Shown here piece after piece: positions 20,030 to 28,554 of a stretch of 64,000 nucleotides of DNA. A model generated the notes under the pieces. The model saw only the letters and a program-made list of their open reading frames with translations, did no database searches and was not told the origin of the DNA. Position 1 is the first letter of the stretch; each line of letters starts with the position of its first letter. A program made the translations under genes and the position numbers. This DNA is from RPQJ01 sp963726665 (lineage in GTDB: Bacteria > Pseudomonadota > Gammaproteobacteria > Steroidobacterales > Steroidobacteraceae): the NCBI GenBank assembly GCA_963726665.1, contig CAVSDW010000017.1:1-64000 (forward strand). The letters run 5' to 3'.

Positions 20030-20440
20030 TCAGCGCTTTCGGGCACGGGCCGGCGCCTTCTTGCGTGACGGGCTCTTCGCAGGCGACTTCCTCGAAGGGC
20101 TCGACGTCTTCGAGCGCCGACTGCTCGCACCCGCATCGCTGGCCGGCTTGACCTCGGGCTTCGCGGCAGGCACGGCCACGGGCTTCACTTCCGCTTTCGA
20201 TTCGGCACGGGCAGGCTCTGCGTCGCCCTTCTCCACGAGATTACGCTTCTGCTCCTTGTCGGACTTGAAGTCCGTCTCGTACCAGCCGCTCCCGGCGAGC
20301 CGGAAGAGCGGAGCCGACATCAGGCGCTTCAGGCGGTGCTTGCCGCACTCGGGGCACTCGCGCAAGGGCTTGTCGGAGATCTTCTGCAGCGCCTCGAGGT
20401 GGTGGCCGCACTTCTCGCACTGGTATTCGTAGATGGGCAT
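20030..20440 (-). CDS. FmdB-family zinc-ribbon protein
   Basis: 136 residues. The N-terminus MPIYEYQCEKCGHHLEALQK and the pair CEKC / CPECG form the small zinc ribbon typical of FmdB-like regulatory proteins. The second half is low-complexity, rich in Ala, Lys, Pro, Ser and Arg and strongly basic at the end (KKAPARARKR), suggesting nucleic-acid contact. Intact, with ATG at 20440. It is the first gene of a probable fmdB-DUF502-aspS transcript and lies 51 bases downstream of clpB on the same strand. The biochemical role of this family is not established. Confidence 0.88.
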   Translation of the reverse strand: MPIYEYQCEKCGHHLEALQKISDKPLRECPECGKHRLKRLMSAPLFRLAGSGWYETDFKSDKEQKRNLVEKGDAEPARAESKAEVKPVAVPAAKPEVKPASDAGASSRRSKTSSPSRKSPAKSPSRKKAPARARKR

Positions 20441-20491
20441 GGTCGGGTCGCGTGTCTCCTGCGAAGCGGGCGATTATACGGAATCGCGGGT

Positions 20492-23110
20492 TCAGGCCTT
20501 CTTCCGCTTGGGAGCCGGCGCCGTCCCGGCCTCGCCCTGCGGCTGGAACTCGATCTTCCCGTCGCGTGCCGTCGCGAGCACCCGGGCGCCCGGCCCGAAG
20601 TCGCCGCGCAGGATGGACTGCGCCAGCGGGTTCTCGAGCTGGTGCTGGATCGCGCGCTTCAAAGGCCGCGCGCCGTACACCGGGTCGAAGCCCGCCTCGC
20701 CGAGCAGGTCGCGCGCCGAGTCGTCGAGCACGAGCTCGACGTCGCGGTCGGCCAGCCTGCGGCGCAGGTAACCCACCTGGATGTCGACGATGGAGCGGAT
20801 GTTCTCCCGGCCGAGCGGGTGGAACACGACCACCTCGTCCACGCGGTTGATGAACTCCGGACGGAAATGCTGTCCCACGATCTCCATCACCGCGGACTTC
20901 ATCTTCGCGTAGTTGGCCTCGCCCGCGAGTTCCTGGATGACCTGCGAACCGAGGTTCGAGGTCATGATGATCACGGTGTTGCGGAAGTCGACGGTGCGGC
21001 CCTGCCCGTCCGTCAGGCGCCCGTCGTCGAGCACCTGCAGCAGGACGTTGAACACGTCCGGATGGGCCTTCTCGACCTCGTCGAGCAGGATCACGGAGTA
21101 CGGCTTGCGGCGCACGGCCTCGGTGAGGTACCCGCCCTCCTCGTAGCCCACGTAGCCCGGCGGCGCGCCGATCATCCGCGCCACGGAGTGCTTCTCCATG
21201 AACTCGGACATGTCGATGCGGATCATGGCCTCCTCGGTGTCGAAGAGGAATTCCGCCAGCGCCTTCGAGAGTTCCGTCTTGCCGACGCCCGTGGGCCCGA
21301 GGAACAGGAACGAACCGTTCGGCCGGTTCGGGTCCGAGAGCCCGGCGCGCGAACGGCGGATCGCGTCGGACACGGCCTTCACGGCTTCGTCCTGGCCGAC
21401 GACGCGCTTCGAGATCGACTCCTCCATGCGCAGCAGTTTCTCGCGCTCGCCTTCCAGCATCTTCGACACCGGGATGCCGGTCCACTTCGAGACGACCTCG
21501 GCGATCTCCTCCTCCGTCACCTTGTTGCGCACCAGCGTGGGCGCCCTGGTCTCCGCGTCCTGCGCCGCCTTGATGCGCTTCTCGAGCTCGGGAATCTTCC
21601 CGTACTGGAGTTCGGACATGCGTGCGAGGTCGCCCGCGCGGCGCGCAGCCTCGAACGCCTGTCGTGCACCTTCGAGTTCCTGGGTGATCTGCGCGGCGCC
21701 CTGCGCCGAAGCCTTCTCGGCCTTCCAGATTTCCTCGAGGTCGGCGTATTCCCTGCCGAGAACGCCCAGCTGGTCGTCGAGGGCCTCGAGGCGCTTCTTC
21801 GACGCTTCGTCCTTCTCTTTCTTGAGCGCCTCGCGCTCCATCTTGAGCTGGATGATGCGGCGGTCGAGCCGGTCCATCTCCTCCGGCTTGGAGTCCATCT
21901 CCATGCGGATGCGCGAGGCGGCTTCGTCGATGAGGTCGATGGCCTTGTCGGGCAGCTGTCGATCGGCGATGTAACGGTGCGACAGCACCGCCGCAGCCAC
22001 GATCGCCGGGTCGGTGATCTCGACCTTGTGGTGGACGGCGTAGCGTTCCTTGAGGCCGCGCAGGATCGCGATCGTGTCCTCGACCGAGGGCTCGTTCACC
22101 AGCACCTTCTGGAAGCGACGCTCGAGCGCCGCGTCCTTCTCCACGTACTTGCGGTATTCATCGAGCGTGGTGGCGCCCACGCAGTGCAGCTCGCCGCGCG
22201 CGAGCGCAGGTTTCAGCATGTTGCCCGCGTCCATGGCGCCCTCGGCCTTGCCGGCGCCGACCATGGTGTGCAGCTCGTCGATGAAGAGGATCACGCGGCC
22301 TTCCTGCTTCGAAAGGTCGTTCAACACGGCTTTCAGGCGTTCCTCGAACTCGCCGCGGAACTTCGCTCCCGCGATGAGCGAACCCATGTCGAGTGCGAGG
22401 ATGCGCTTGTCGCGCAGGCTCTCGGGCACTTCGCCGTTCACGATGCGCAATGCCAGGCCCTCGACGATGGCGGTCTTGCCGACGCCGGGTTCGCCGATCA
22501 GCACGGGATTGTTCTTGGTGCGACGCTGCAGCACCTGGATGGTGCGGCGGATCTCGTCGTCGCGACCGATCACCGGGTCGAGCTTGCCCTGCTCCGCCCG
22601 CTCGGTCAGGTCGATGGTGTATTTCTCGAGTGCCTTGCGCTGCTCCTCGGCGTTGGGGTCCGAGATCGTCTCGCCGCCGCGAACCTCGTCGATCGCGCGC
22701 TCGAGCGCGCCCTTGACGGCGCCGCAGTCGCGCAGGATCCGGCCGAGCTCACCCTTGTCCTCGAGCGCCGCGAGCACGAAGAGCTCGCTCGACACGTACT
22801 GGTCGCCGCGCTTCTGCGCGAGCTTGTCGGTGAGGTTGAGGAGCTTGCCGAGGTCGTTGGAGAGGTGCACCTCGCCGCCCGTGCCTTCGACCTTCGCCTG
22901 GGTCTCGATGGCCTGGCTGAGCTGCGAGCGCAGCCGGCTCACGTTCGCGCCGGACTTGTCGAGCAGCGGCCGCGCCGACCCGCCCTGCTGGTCGAGCAGG
23001 GCCATCATCAGGTGCACAGGCTCGATGAACTGGCTGTCGCGGCCGAGCGCCAGCGACTGGGCGTCGGCGAGCGCCATCTGGAACTTGCTGGTGAGTTTGT
23101 CCTGTCGCAT
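20492..23110 (-). CDS. clpB: ATP-dependent disaggregase ClpB
   Basis: Intact 872-residue Hsp100 chaperone that pulls proteins out of aggregates together with DnaK. Order: N-terminal Clp domain (residues 1-145), first AAA domain with Walker A GEPGVGKTAI and Walker B VILFIDELH, the coiled-coil middle domain (about 400-525, EEMDRLDRRIIQLKMERE), second AAA domain with GPTGVGKTEL and VILLDEVEKAHPDV, then the small C-terminal domain. The lack of an IGF/L loop for ClpP fits ClpB rather than ClpA. ATG at 23110. Its place downstream of bamD-rluD-pgeF is the gammaproteobacterial order, here interrupted by about 2.5 kb of other genes. I could not find a convincing heat-shock sigma promoter. Confidence 0.97.
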   Translation of the reverse strand: MRQDKLTSKFQMALADAQSLALGRDSQFIEPVHLMMALLDQQGGSARPLLDKSGANVSRLRSQLSQAIETQAKVEGTGGEVHLSNDLGKLLNLTDKLAQKRGDQYVSSELFVLAALEDKGELGRILRDCGAVKGALERAIDEVRGGETISDPNAEEQRKALEKYTIDLTERAEQGKLDPVIGRDDEIRRTIQVLQRRTKNNPVLIGEPGVGKTAIVEGLALRIVNGEVPESLRDKRILALDMGSLIAGAKFRGEFEERLKAVLNDLSKQEGRVILFIDELHTMVGAGKAEGAMDAGNMLKPALARGELHCVGATTLDEYRKYVEKDAALERRFQKVLVNEPSVEDTIAILRGLKERYAVHHKVEITDPAIVAAAVLSHRYIADRQLPDKAIDLIDEAASRIRMEMDSKPEEMDRLDRRIIQLKMEREALKKEKDEASKKRLEALDDQLGVLGREYADLEEIWKAEKASAQGAAQITQELEGARQAFEAARRAGDLARMSELQYGKIPELEKRIKAAQDAETRAPTLVRNKVTEEEIAEVVSKWTGIPVSKMLEGEREKLLRMEESISKRVVGQDEAVKAVSDAIRRSRAGLSDPNRPNGSFLFLGPTGVGKTELSKALAEFLFDTEEAMIRIDMSEFMEKHSVARMIGAPPGYVGYEEGGYLTEAVRRKPYSVILLDEVEKAHPDVFNVLLQVLDDGRLTDGQGRTVDFRNTVIIMTSNLGSQVIQELAGEANYAKMKSAVMEIVGQHFRPEFINRVDEVVVFHPLGRENIRSIVDIQVGYLRRRLADRDVELVLDDSARDLLGEAGFDPVYGARPLKRAIQHQLENPLAQSILRGDFGPGARVLATARDGKIEFQPQGEAGTAPAPKRKKA

Positions 23111-23288
23111 CGGTCGGTCTCCCGCTCGGGGTTGCGTTGTGGACTAGTTGGGGGCGGGACGACCCAAGATAAAGGGCTGGAATGGCCCCGATCGGGGTAT
23201 CTCGAGGCTTGCAGCCGGCCTGCCGGGGCGCTCCAGGGGCGGGCCAAGGGCGGCCCGGCGGACAGAAATGCGCACGAAACTCGGCGTT

Positions 23289-23309
23289 TATCGGCGAATT
23301 TAGCCGATA
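23289..23309. repeat. short inverted repeat upstream of clpB
   Basis: Perfect seven-base arms TATCGGC (23289-23295) and GCCGATA (23303-23309) around the A/T-rich loop GAATTTA. It lies 13 bases past the stop of the minus-strand membrane-protein gene and about 180 bases before clpB. No T-run follows on either strand, so it is a weak terminator at best; an operator is equally possible. Confidence 0.45.
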
Positions 23310-23322
23310 GATCATGGTCAAT

Positions 23323-23694
23323 TTACTGGCATTTAGCCACTTTTGACGGCGGCCCTATGCCCTCGGCGTGCAGTTTGTGCAGGACCCGGTGCAGGAGCGG
23401 AGCCAGGAAGACGCCCGTGGCCGCCAGGAACACGATGCCGCTGTACAGCGCGTAGAACGAGGCGAAGAGCTTCGCCCCGTCGGTTGTGAGGACGTTCACG
23501 GGCCCCATCCCGGTCAGGATCATGGAGGCGTTCAAGAGCGCGTCGATCCAGGCGAGGCCCGCACACACGTGGTAGCCGACGGTGCCGATGCCGAGCGACA
23601 GCACGATGATCAGCGTGCTCACCCCGCCGTGCCTGGCAAGGCGGCGCAGGAACTTTTCCCTGGCCAACACCGGCTCGCTGCGATGCTCGTACAC
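23323..23694 (-). CDS. small membrane protein with K-channel-like pore layout
   Basis: 123 residues: a basic N-terminus, helix VSTLIIVLSLGIGTVGYHVC, a short re-entrant-like segment AWIDALLNASMILTGMGPVN, then helix FYALYSGIVFLAATGVFLAP and a basic tail. The helix-pore-helix layout and the position of ILTGMGP recall two-helix potassium channels, but the selectivity filter TVGYGD is absent, so I do not call it a channel. Intact, with ATG at 23694. It lies upstream of clpB on the same strand with 212 bases between. Confidence 0.7.
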   Translation of the reverse strand: MYEHRSEPVLAREKFLRRLARHGGVSTLIIVLSLGIGTVGYHVCAGLAWIDALLNASMILTGMGPVNVLTTDGAKLFASFYALYSGIVFLAATGVFLAPLLHRVLHKLHAEGIGPPSKVAKCQ

Positions 23695-23850
23695 GGCCCG
23701 CCCCTCCGTCTCGATGCGGCCCAGCCTAGCCCGACCGCCGTCCGATCATAGTGCGCCCCTCGCCCTGCCGGCCAAAGGCTGGGCGGGAATGCGCACCGCA
23801 TGGAGTGCATGCCATATTCGCGGCCATACACGACCGGGGGAGCCCTCTCG

Positions 23851-24371
23851 ATGACCATGGAAAATCTTGCGGCGATTGCGGAGATCGTCAACGCCGCGGC
23901 AGTCACGCTCACGCTGCTCGGCCTGATCGCGACGATCCGCCAGAACACGAAGTCGCAGAAGGCCCTGGCGGTCGATTCACTCGCCGCGGCGATCGCCGCG
24001 ATCAACGTCCCGGCGACGCAATCGCCCGCGCTCGGGTCGGCGCTGTCGAGCGCGGTGAACGACTGGGCTTCCGCTACGCGAGAGGAGCGCATCCTGACGC
24101 ACTATTTCCTGTTCTCGTTCTTCAAGCTCCACGAGAGCGCGTGGTACCAGCAGCGAGCGGGCATCCTCGACGAGGCACAGTGGCAGGGATGGGAGAAGGG
24201 AATGCGTAAGTTCTACCACAGCAAGGGCGTGCGCGAAGTGTGGTGGCCGAACCGGCGGCACGCCTATTCGACCGGAGTTCCAGGCGTATCTCGCGGCCAC
24301 CACGCCGCCGACCGAGATCGGCAGCCTGGCCGAGATCTTCGATCTACGCGCCGGCAGGACCTCAGCCGTGA
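23851..24371 (+). CDS. membrane-anchored protein of unknown function, frame broken
   Basis: About 170 residues: one N-terminal membrane helix (IVNAAAVTLTLLGLIATI), then a soluble part with EERILTHYFLFSFFKLHESAW and GWEKGMRKFYHSKGVREVWW, ending PPTEIGSLAEIFDLRAG. ATG 23851 has GGGGGAG eight bases upstream. One shift near 24280 is needed, and probably a second near the end, where a TGA (24369-24371) overlaps the GTG start of the next gene. Proteins with this one-helix, Trp-rich layout are usually labelled hypothetical; I do not recognise a domain. Overlap with the next gene implies joint function. Confidence 0.6.
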
Positions 24372-24915
24372 GCGAGTTCGACTATCCTGTCGGTCCTGGT
24401 CTCGATCATCTTCGGCCTCGGCATGACCCACCTGCTGTCCGGCCTGTTCCGGCTGGTCTATCAGCGACGGCTGACGGAAATGCACCTGCTCTACACCGGC
24501 TGGGTGCTTCATGGTGCTGGTGCTGCAACTGGTGGGTGCTCTTCAGCTGGCGCGACTACCCGGCCTGGAGCTTCGAGGCCTTCCTGCTGATGGTGCTCTG
24601 GGCGTTGTCGTTCTACATCTCGTCGATCGCGCTGTACCCGCCCGAGGAAATAGGCACGAGGGCGATTCTCCGTTTCGCTACCGCTGGTTCTCATGCCGCG
24701 GTCGCGCGAACCGTATCGTCGTCGACATCGTCTGGACGGCCGTGCAGGGCAGGCTGCTGACGCCCTGGTACTACCTGCCGTTCGTCCTGCATTACGTCGC
24801 GCTGGCGATCCTGGCCGAGGTCACCCGATCCCGCGCACTGCGGCGCGCCATCGCCTGGTGGTTCTTCGGGTCGATCCTCGTGTGGGGGCTGGTCGTCCGG
24901 CGCTTCGTCAGCTAG
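24368..24915 (+). CDS. four-helix membrane protein of unknown function, frame broken
   Basis: About 180 residues once indels near 24390, 24515 and 24660 are corrected. It begins MSEFDY, followed by a helix with SIIFGLGMTHLLSGL, a helix around MVLVLQLVGALF, the helix FEAFLLMVLWALSFYISSIAL, and a final pair (LPFVLHYVALAILAEV; AWWFFGSILVWGLVV). GTG start at 24368 overlaps the previous gene (GTGA). The frame damage is heavier here than in neighbouring genes. No family is recognised; with its partner it may form a small membrane complex. Confidence 0.55.
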
Positions 24916-24993
24916 CGCCGGACGGCGTGGCGGGCCGCAGCGGCGGCAGCGACCTGCGCCGGGCATGCGGGCCGCCCGGGTGCGCCGGCCGTA

Positions 24994-25775
24994 TCAGTGC
25001 ATCTGCTGGTGCGTGAAGTAGACGACCGCGACGCCGAGCCCGATGAACAGCACCTGCTCGAGACCCGCGCGCAGGTCCACGCGTCGGTGCAGCCCCGGGA
25101 TGAGGTCTGCGACGGCGATGTAGATGAAGCTCGCCGCGGCGAAGGCGAGCGCATAGGGAAGCAACTGCATCGCGGTCGCGAGCGCGAAATACGCGGCAAC
25201 GCCGCCGACGATCGGACGTCAGGCTGGTGAGCAGGTTGAGCGCGAGCGCCCGCCCGCGCGAGTACCCGCCATGCAGCAGGATGGCGAGATCGCCGACTTC
25301 CTGCGGGATTTCGTGGGCCGCCACCGCGAGCGCAGTCACGATGCCGAGCTTCACGTCGGTCATGATCGGCCGCGGCCACCAGCACGCCGTCCAGCACGTT
25401 GTGGAAGCTGTCGCCCAGCAGAATCATTCGCGCGGAAGCGGCATCGCGCGCCGCGTGGCTCGGCGAGTGCATCTCGCAGGGATCGTCGTGGCAGTGGCGC
25501 CAGAGGACGAACTTCTCGAGCAGGAAGAACGTCAGGATGCCGAGCAGCAGGCCCATGCCGATGCGATGCGCACCGTCAGGCCCTGCCGATTCGAGCGCGT
25601 GCGGCAGGAGACCCAGGAAGGCCGCGCCCAGCAGGGCGCCGGTCGCGAAGCTCACGAGGTGCGGCAGGATTGCGCTGCGGCGCTCGTCACCGAGCACCAG
25701 GAAGAACGCCGCGGCGAGCGCGCTGACAAAGCCGCTCAGGCCGGTGAGGACGACGATAAGGGTCAGCGAGTTCAC
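24994..25775 (-). CDS. ZIP-family metal transporter, frame broken
   Basis: About 255-residue ZIP (zinc/iron permease) inner-membrane protein. Eight helices are expected; readable ones include LVSFATGALLGAAFLGLLP and GMGLLLGILTFFLLEKFVLW. A His/Asp-rich loop (HCHDDPCEMHSPSH) follows helix 3. The metal-path motifs of helices 4 and 5 are present as DSFHNVLDGVLV and AAHEIPQEVGDLAILL. Two single-G insertions (near 25370 and 25215) break the frame. GTG start at 25775 and stop after THQQMH at 24994. It likely imports zinc or related divalent metals. It is convergent with the membrane-protein pair. Confidence 0.85.
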
Positions 25776-25818
25776 TGTGTTTCGCGCTGGTGCCTGGCGG
25801 GCGAGCGTACCACGGCCG

Positions 25819-26556
25819 TCATGCGAGCCACGCGAGCGTGGCCATGCGCCCGGTGACGCCGTCGCGCCGGAACGAGAAGAAGCGCTCCGGATCGGTCGCC
25901 GTGCACCAGGCGCCGCCGAACACCGATACGACACCCGCGCGCGCCAGCGCCAGTCGCGCCAGCGCATTGAGATCGGCCTGGAATCGACCCCGGTGGTTGC
26001 CCGTGAAACACGCATCCGCCGCGGCGAATCGCTGTACGAACGCCTGCCGCACTTCGGCCCCGACCTCGAAGGCGCCCTGCCCGATCGCGGGACCCAACCA
26101 CGCGACGAGTTCGGCGGCATCGCCACCGAGTGCCGCGACTGTCGCCTCGAGAACACCCCCCGCAAGCCCCCGCCAGCCCGCATGCGCTACGGCGACCCGC
26201 GTGGCCGCGTGATCCGCGAGCACGACCGGCAGGCAGTCGGCGGTCATCACGGCGCAGACCCGTCCCGGCGCGACCGCAATCGCTGCATCGGCCCTGGGAA
26301 CGCCGGCCTGGCCCAGGTGCGCCACGACGTCGCAGCCATGGACCTGCTCGAGCCACAACGGCTCCGACGGCAGGCCCGCCGCCTCGCTCAGCCGACGCCG
26401 GTTCTCGTTCACGCTGCCCGGATCGTCACCGACGTGCGCCGCAAGATTGAGCGAGGCATAGGGCCCGCTGCTCGCGCCCCCCGTGCGCAGCGTCGAGACG
26501 ACGCGCACACGGCGCGGGACCGGCCACTCGGGCTCGAGCCACTCGACGCCGTTCAT
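25819..26556 (-). CDS. pgeF: purine nucleoside phosphorylase / laccase-domain protein (YfiH, PgeF)
   Basis: 245-residue protein of the multicopper-polyphenol-oxidase-like (DUF152) fold. Shown: WLEQVHGCDVV with the metal His, CAVMTADCLPVVLAD with the Cys, and VAVAHAGWRGLAGGV with the third ligand region. Members act as purine nucleoside phosphorylases or edit peptidoglycan precursors (PgeF in E. coli, next to rluD). Intact. ATG at 26556 overlaps the rluD stop by four bases (ATGA), so translation is coupled, as in the conserved rluD-yfiH pair. Confidence 0.9.
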   Translation of the reverse strand: MNGVEWLEPEWPVPRRVRVVSTLRTGGASSGPYASLNLAAHVGDDPGSVNENRRRLSEAAGLPSEPLWLEQVHGCDVVAHLGQAGVPRADAAIAVAPGRVCAVMTADCLPVVLADHAATRVAVAHAGWRGLAGGVLEATVAALGGDAAELVAWLGPAIGQGAFEVGAEVRQAFVQRFAAADACFTGNHRGRFQADLNALARLALARAGVVSVFGGAWCTATDPERFFSFRRDGVTGRMATLAWLA

Positions 26557-27512
26557 CCAGCAGCCGCATCCGCCGCGAGCACGCGCAGGAGTCCCTGCAT
26601 GTCCGCCGGCAGCGGTGCAACGCACTCCACCGGCTTTCCCGTCACGGGGTGCGCGAATGCGAGGCGCGCCGCATGCAGCGCCTGCCGCGGAAAATCCTTG
26701 AGCGCCTGGCGCAGTTCCTCGCTGGCGCCCTTGGGCAACGCAAGCCTCCCGCCGTACACGCGGTCCCCGATGATCGGGAATCCCGCATGGGCCAGGTGCA
26801 CGCGGATCTGGTGGGTGCGGCCGGTCTCGAGCTGCACGCGAACATGCGTGTGCGCGCGGAACCGGCGGATCACGCGGTAATGCGTCACCGACTCGCGCCC
26901 GCCCTGGCGCACCGCCATTCGCACCCGGTCGGTCGGATGCCGGTCGATCGGGGCGTCCACCGTTCCACCGGCCGTCATCACGCCGCGGCATACGGCCTCG
27001 TACTCGCGATGGATGTCGCGGTCTTCCAGCATCCGCACGAGTGCCGTGTGGGCCGCGAGCGTCCGCGCCACCACCAGCAGGCCGCTCGTGTCCTTGTCGA
27101 GCCGGTGCACGATGCCGGCGCGCGGCAGCCGGGCGAGCTTCGGATCGAGCGCGAGCAGCGCATTCTGCAGCGTGTTGTCCGGATTGCCGGCGCCCGGATG
27201 CACGACAAACCCGGCCGGCTTGTTCACGACGAAGACGTGCCGGTCCTCGTGGACGAGCACGACGGGGATGTCCTGCGGGGCGGCCCGGACGTCCTCCGGC
27301 AGGGCCGCCGAGATCACGACTTTCTCGCCGCCGGACACCTTGTCGCGCGGCCGGCGCGCCGACCCGTCCACCAGCACCTCGCCGTTGTCGATCCAGGACT
27401 TGAGGCGGCTGCGGGAATGCTCGGGCAGGAGCGCGGCCAGCGCCTGGTCGAGGCGCTGCCCCGCCTGTTCTGGCGGTATTTCGATCGAAATTTCGAGCGT
27501 CGGGCTGGTCAT
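26553..27512 (-). CDS. rluD: 23S rRNA pseudouridine(1911/1915/1917) synthase
   Basis: 319 residues. The N-terminal S4 RNA-binding domain shows EQAGQRLDQALAALLPEHSRSRLKSW. The catalytic domain has HRLDKDTSGLLVVAR with the catalytic Asp, and RVQLETGRTHQIRVHLAHAG. RluD modifies helix 69 of 23S rRNA; that exact site is inferred from the gene order (divergent bamD, overlapping pgeF), which is the RluD locus in Gammaproteobacteria. Intact. ATG at 27512, 113 bases from the divergent bamD start. Confidence 0.93.
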   Translation of the reverse strand: MTSPTLEISIEIPPEQAGQRLDQALAALLPEHSRSRLKSWIDNGEVLVDGSARRPRDKVSGGEKVVISAALPEDVRAAPQDIPVVLVHEDRHVFVVNKPAGFVVHPGAGNPDNTLQNALLALDPKLARLPRAGIVHRLDKDTSGLLVVARTLAAHTALVRMLEDRDIHREYEAVCRGVMTAGGTVDAPIDRHPTDRVRMAVRQGGRESVTHYRVIRRFRAHTHVRVQLETGRTHQIRVHLAHAGFPIIGDRVYGGRLALPKGASEELRQALKDFPRQALHAARLAFAHPVTGKPVECVAPLPADMQGLLRVLAADAAAG

Positions 27513-27625
27513 CGCGGCGCATTCTGGCCGATGCCCGGGGCCTTGTGTACCTGAACGACGGACCGGGCCTCGTTTTCTATATACTTCCGCCCTCTCCCCA
27601 ACGACCCCGCCGACCGCGACCCGCC

Positions 27626-28427
27626 ATGGCCAACGACCAAGCCCGCCGCCTGTTATTCGTCGCCATCGGCCTGGCCGCGCTGGCCGTGTCCGGCTGCAAG
27701 GGCGGTGGGGACGTGGCGCCGGTGGCCGCGCCGGACAAGCTCTACGACATGGCGGCCCAGGACCTCAAGGCCAACAACTACAAGGGCGCAATCCAGAAGC
27801 TCGAGTCGCTGGAGTCCCACTATCCCGTTTACCAATGCGGCGAAGCAGGGCCAGCTCGACCTCCTGTTCGCGTACTACAAGAACAAGGAACCCGAGTCGG
27901 CGATCGACCAGGCCGACCAGTTCATTCGCGAGAACCCCACGCACCCGCGGGTCGACTACGCTTACTACATCAAGGGCCTCGTGTACTTCGAATCGGGCGG
28001 GGGCTGGCTCGAGGACGTCTTTCGCGCCAACGTCGAGAAGCGCCCGCCGCACGAGTCCCAGAAGGCCCTGCAGGCGTTCCAGGTACTGCTGCAGCAGTAC
28101 CCGCGGAGCCCGTACGCGGCCGACGCGCGGCAGCGCGCGGTCTTCCTCAGGAACCGCCTCGCCGACTACGAACTCGCGGTCGCCCAGTACTACATGAAAC
28201 GCGAGGCCTACGTCGCCGCCGTGAATCGCGCGCGCGCGGTGATCGAGAACTTCGACGGATCGCCCGCGGCGATCGATGCGCTCGGCATCATGGCCGAGGG
28301 CTACCGCAAGCTTGGAATCGAACCGCTCGCGACGGTCGCCGACCAGGTGCGCCAGGCGAACGCTCCGGCGGGCGACCCCAACGAAGGCAAGGTCAAGGAC
28401 CGCCCGTGGTGGCGAATCTGGAACTGA
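27626..28427 (+). CDS. bamD: outer-membrane assembly lipoprotein BamD, frame broken
   Basis: About 266 residues. The signal peptide ends at the lipobox LAVSGC, and TPR repeats begin LYDMAAQDLKANNYKGAIQK. The BamD-like blocks AAKQGQLDLLFAYYKNKEPE, AYYIKGLVYFESG and LRNRLADYELAVAQYYMKR follow. It belongs to the BAM complex inserting beta-barrels into the outer membrane and is essential in most Gram-negatives. One extra G near 27830 (in SHYPFTNAA) breaks the frame, strong evidence that such indels are not biological. ATG at 27626. A TATACT at 27580-27585 may be its -10 box. Confidence 0.94.
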
Positions 28428-28554
28428 CCCGCGACGGCCGTCCCGGCTGACTGCGAAAGCACGCGAAAGCGGCAACGGTCTGCGCAATGCCGCAGTACCA
28501 CGCGCGCCGGCTGCAAGGGACAATGGCGCGACTCACGAGCCAGACGCGACCCCG

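Noticed and set aside
23111..23322. Heat-shock sigma-32 promoter before clpB
   Set aside because: The best candidate (CTGCAAG with CCCCGAT) has poor -35 match and wrong spacing, so I do not call it.
20336..23455. 1,039-residue open frame antisense to clpB
   Set aside because: No domain, biased composition, and clpB on the other strand is intact and complete.
23323..23694. Calling the small membrane protein a potassium channel
   Set aside because: No TVGYGD-like selectivity filter; only the layout is similar.
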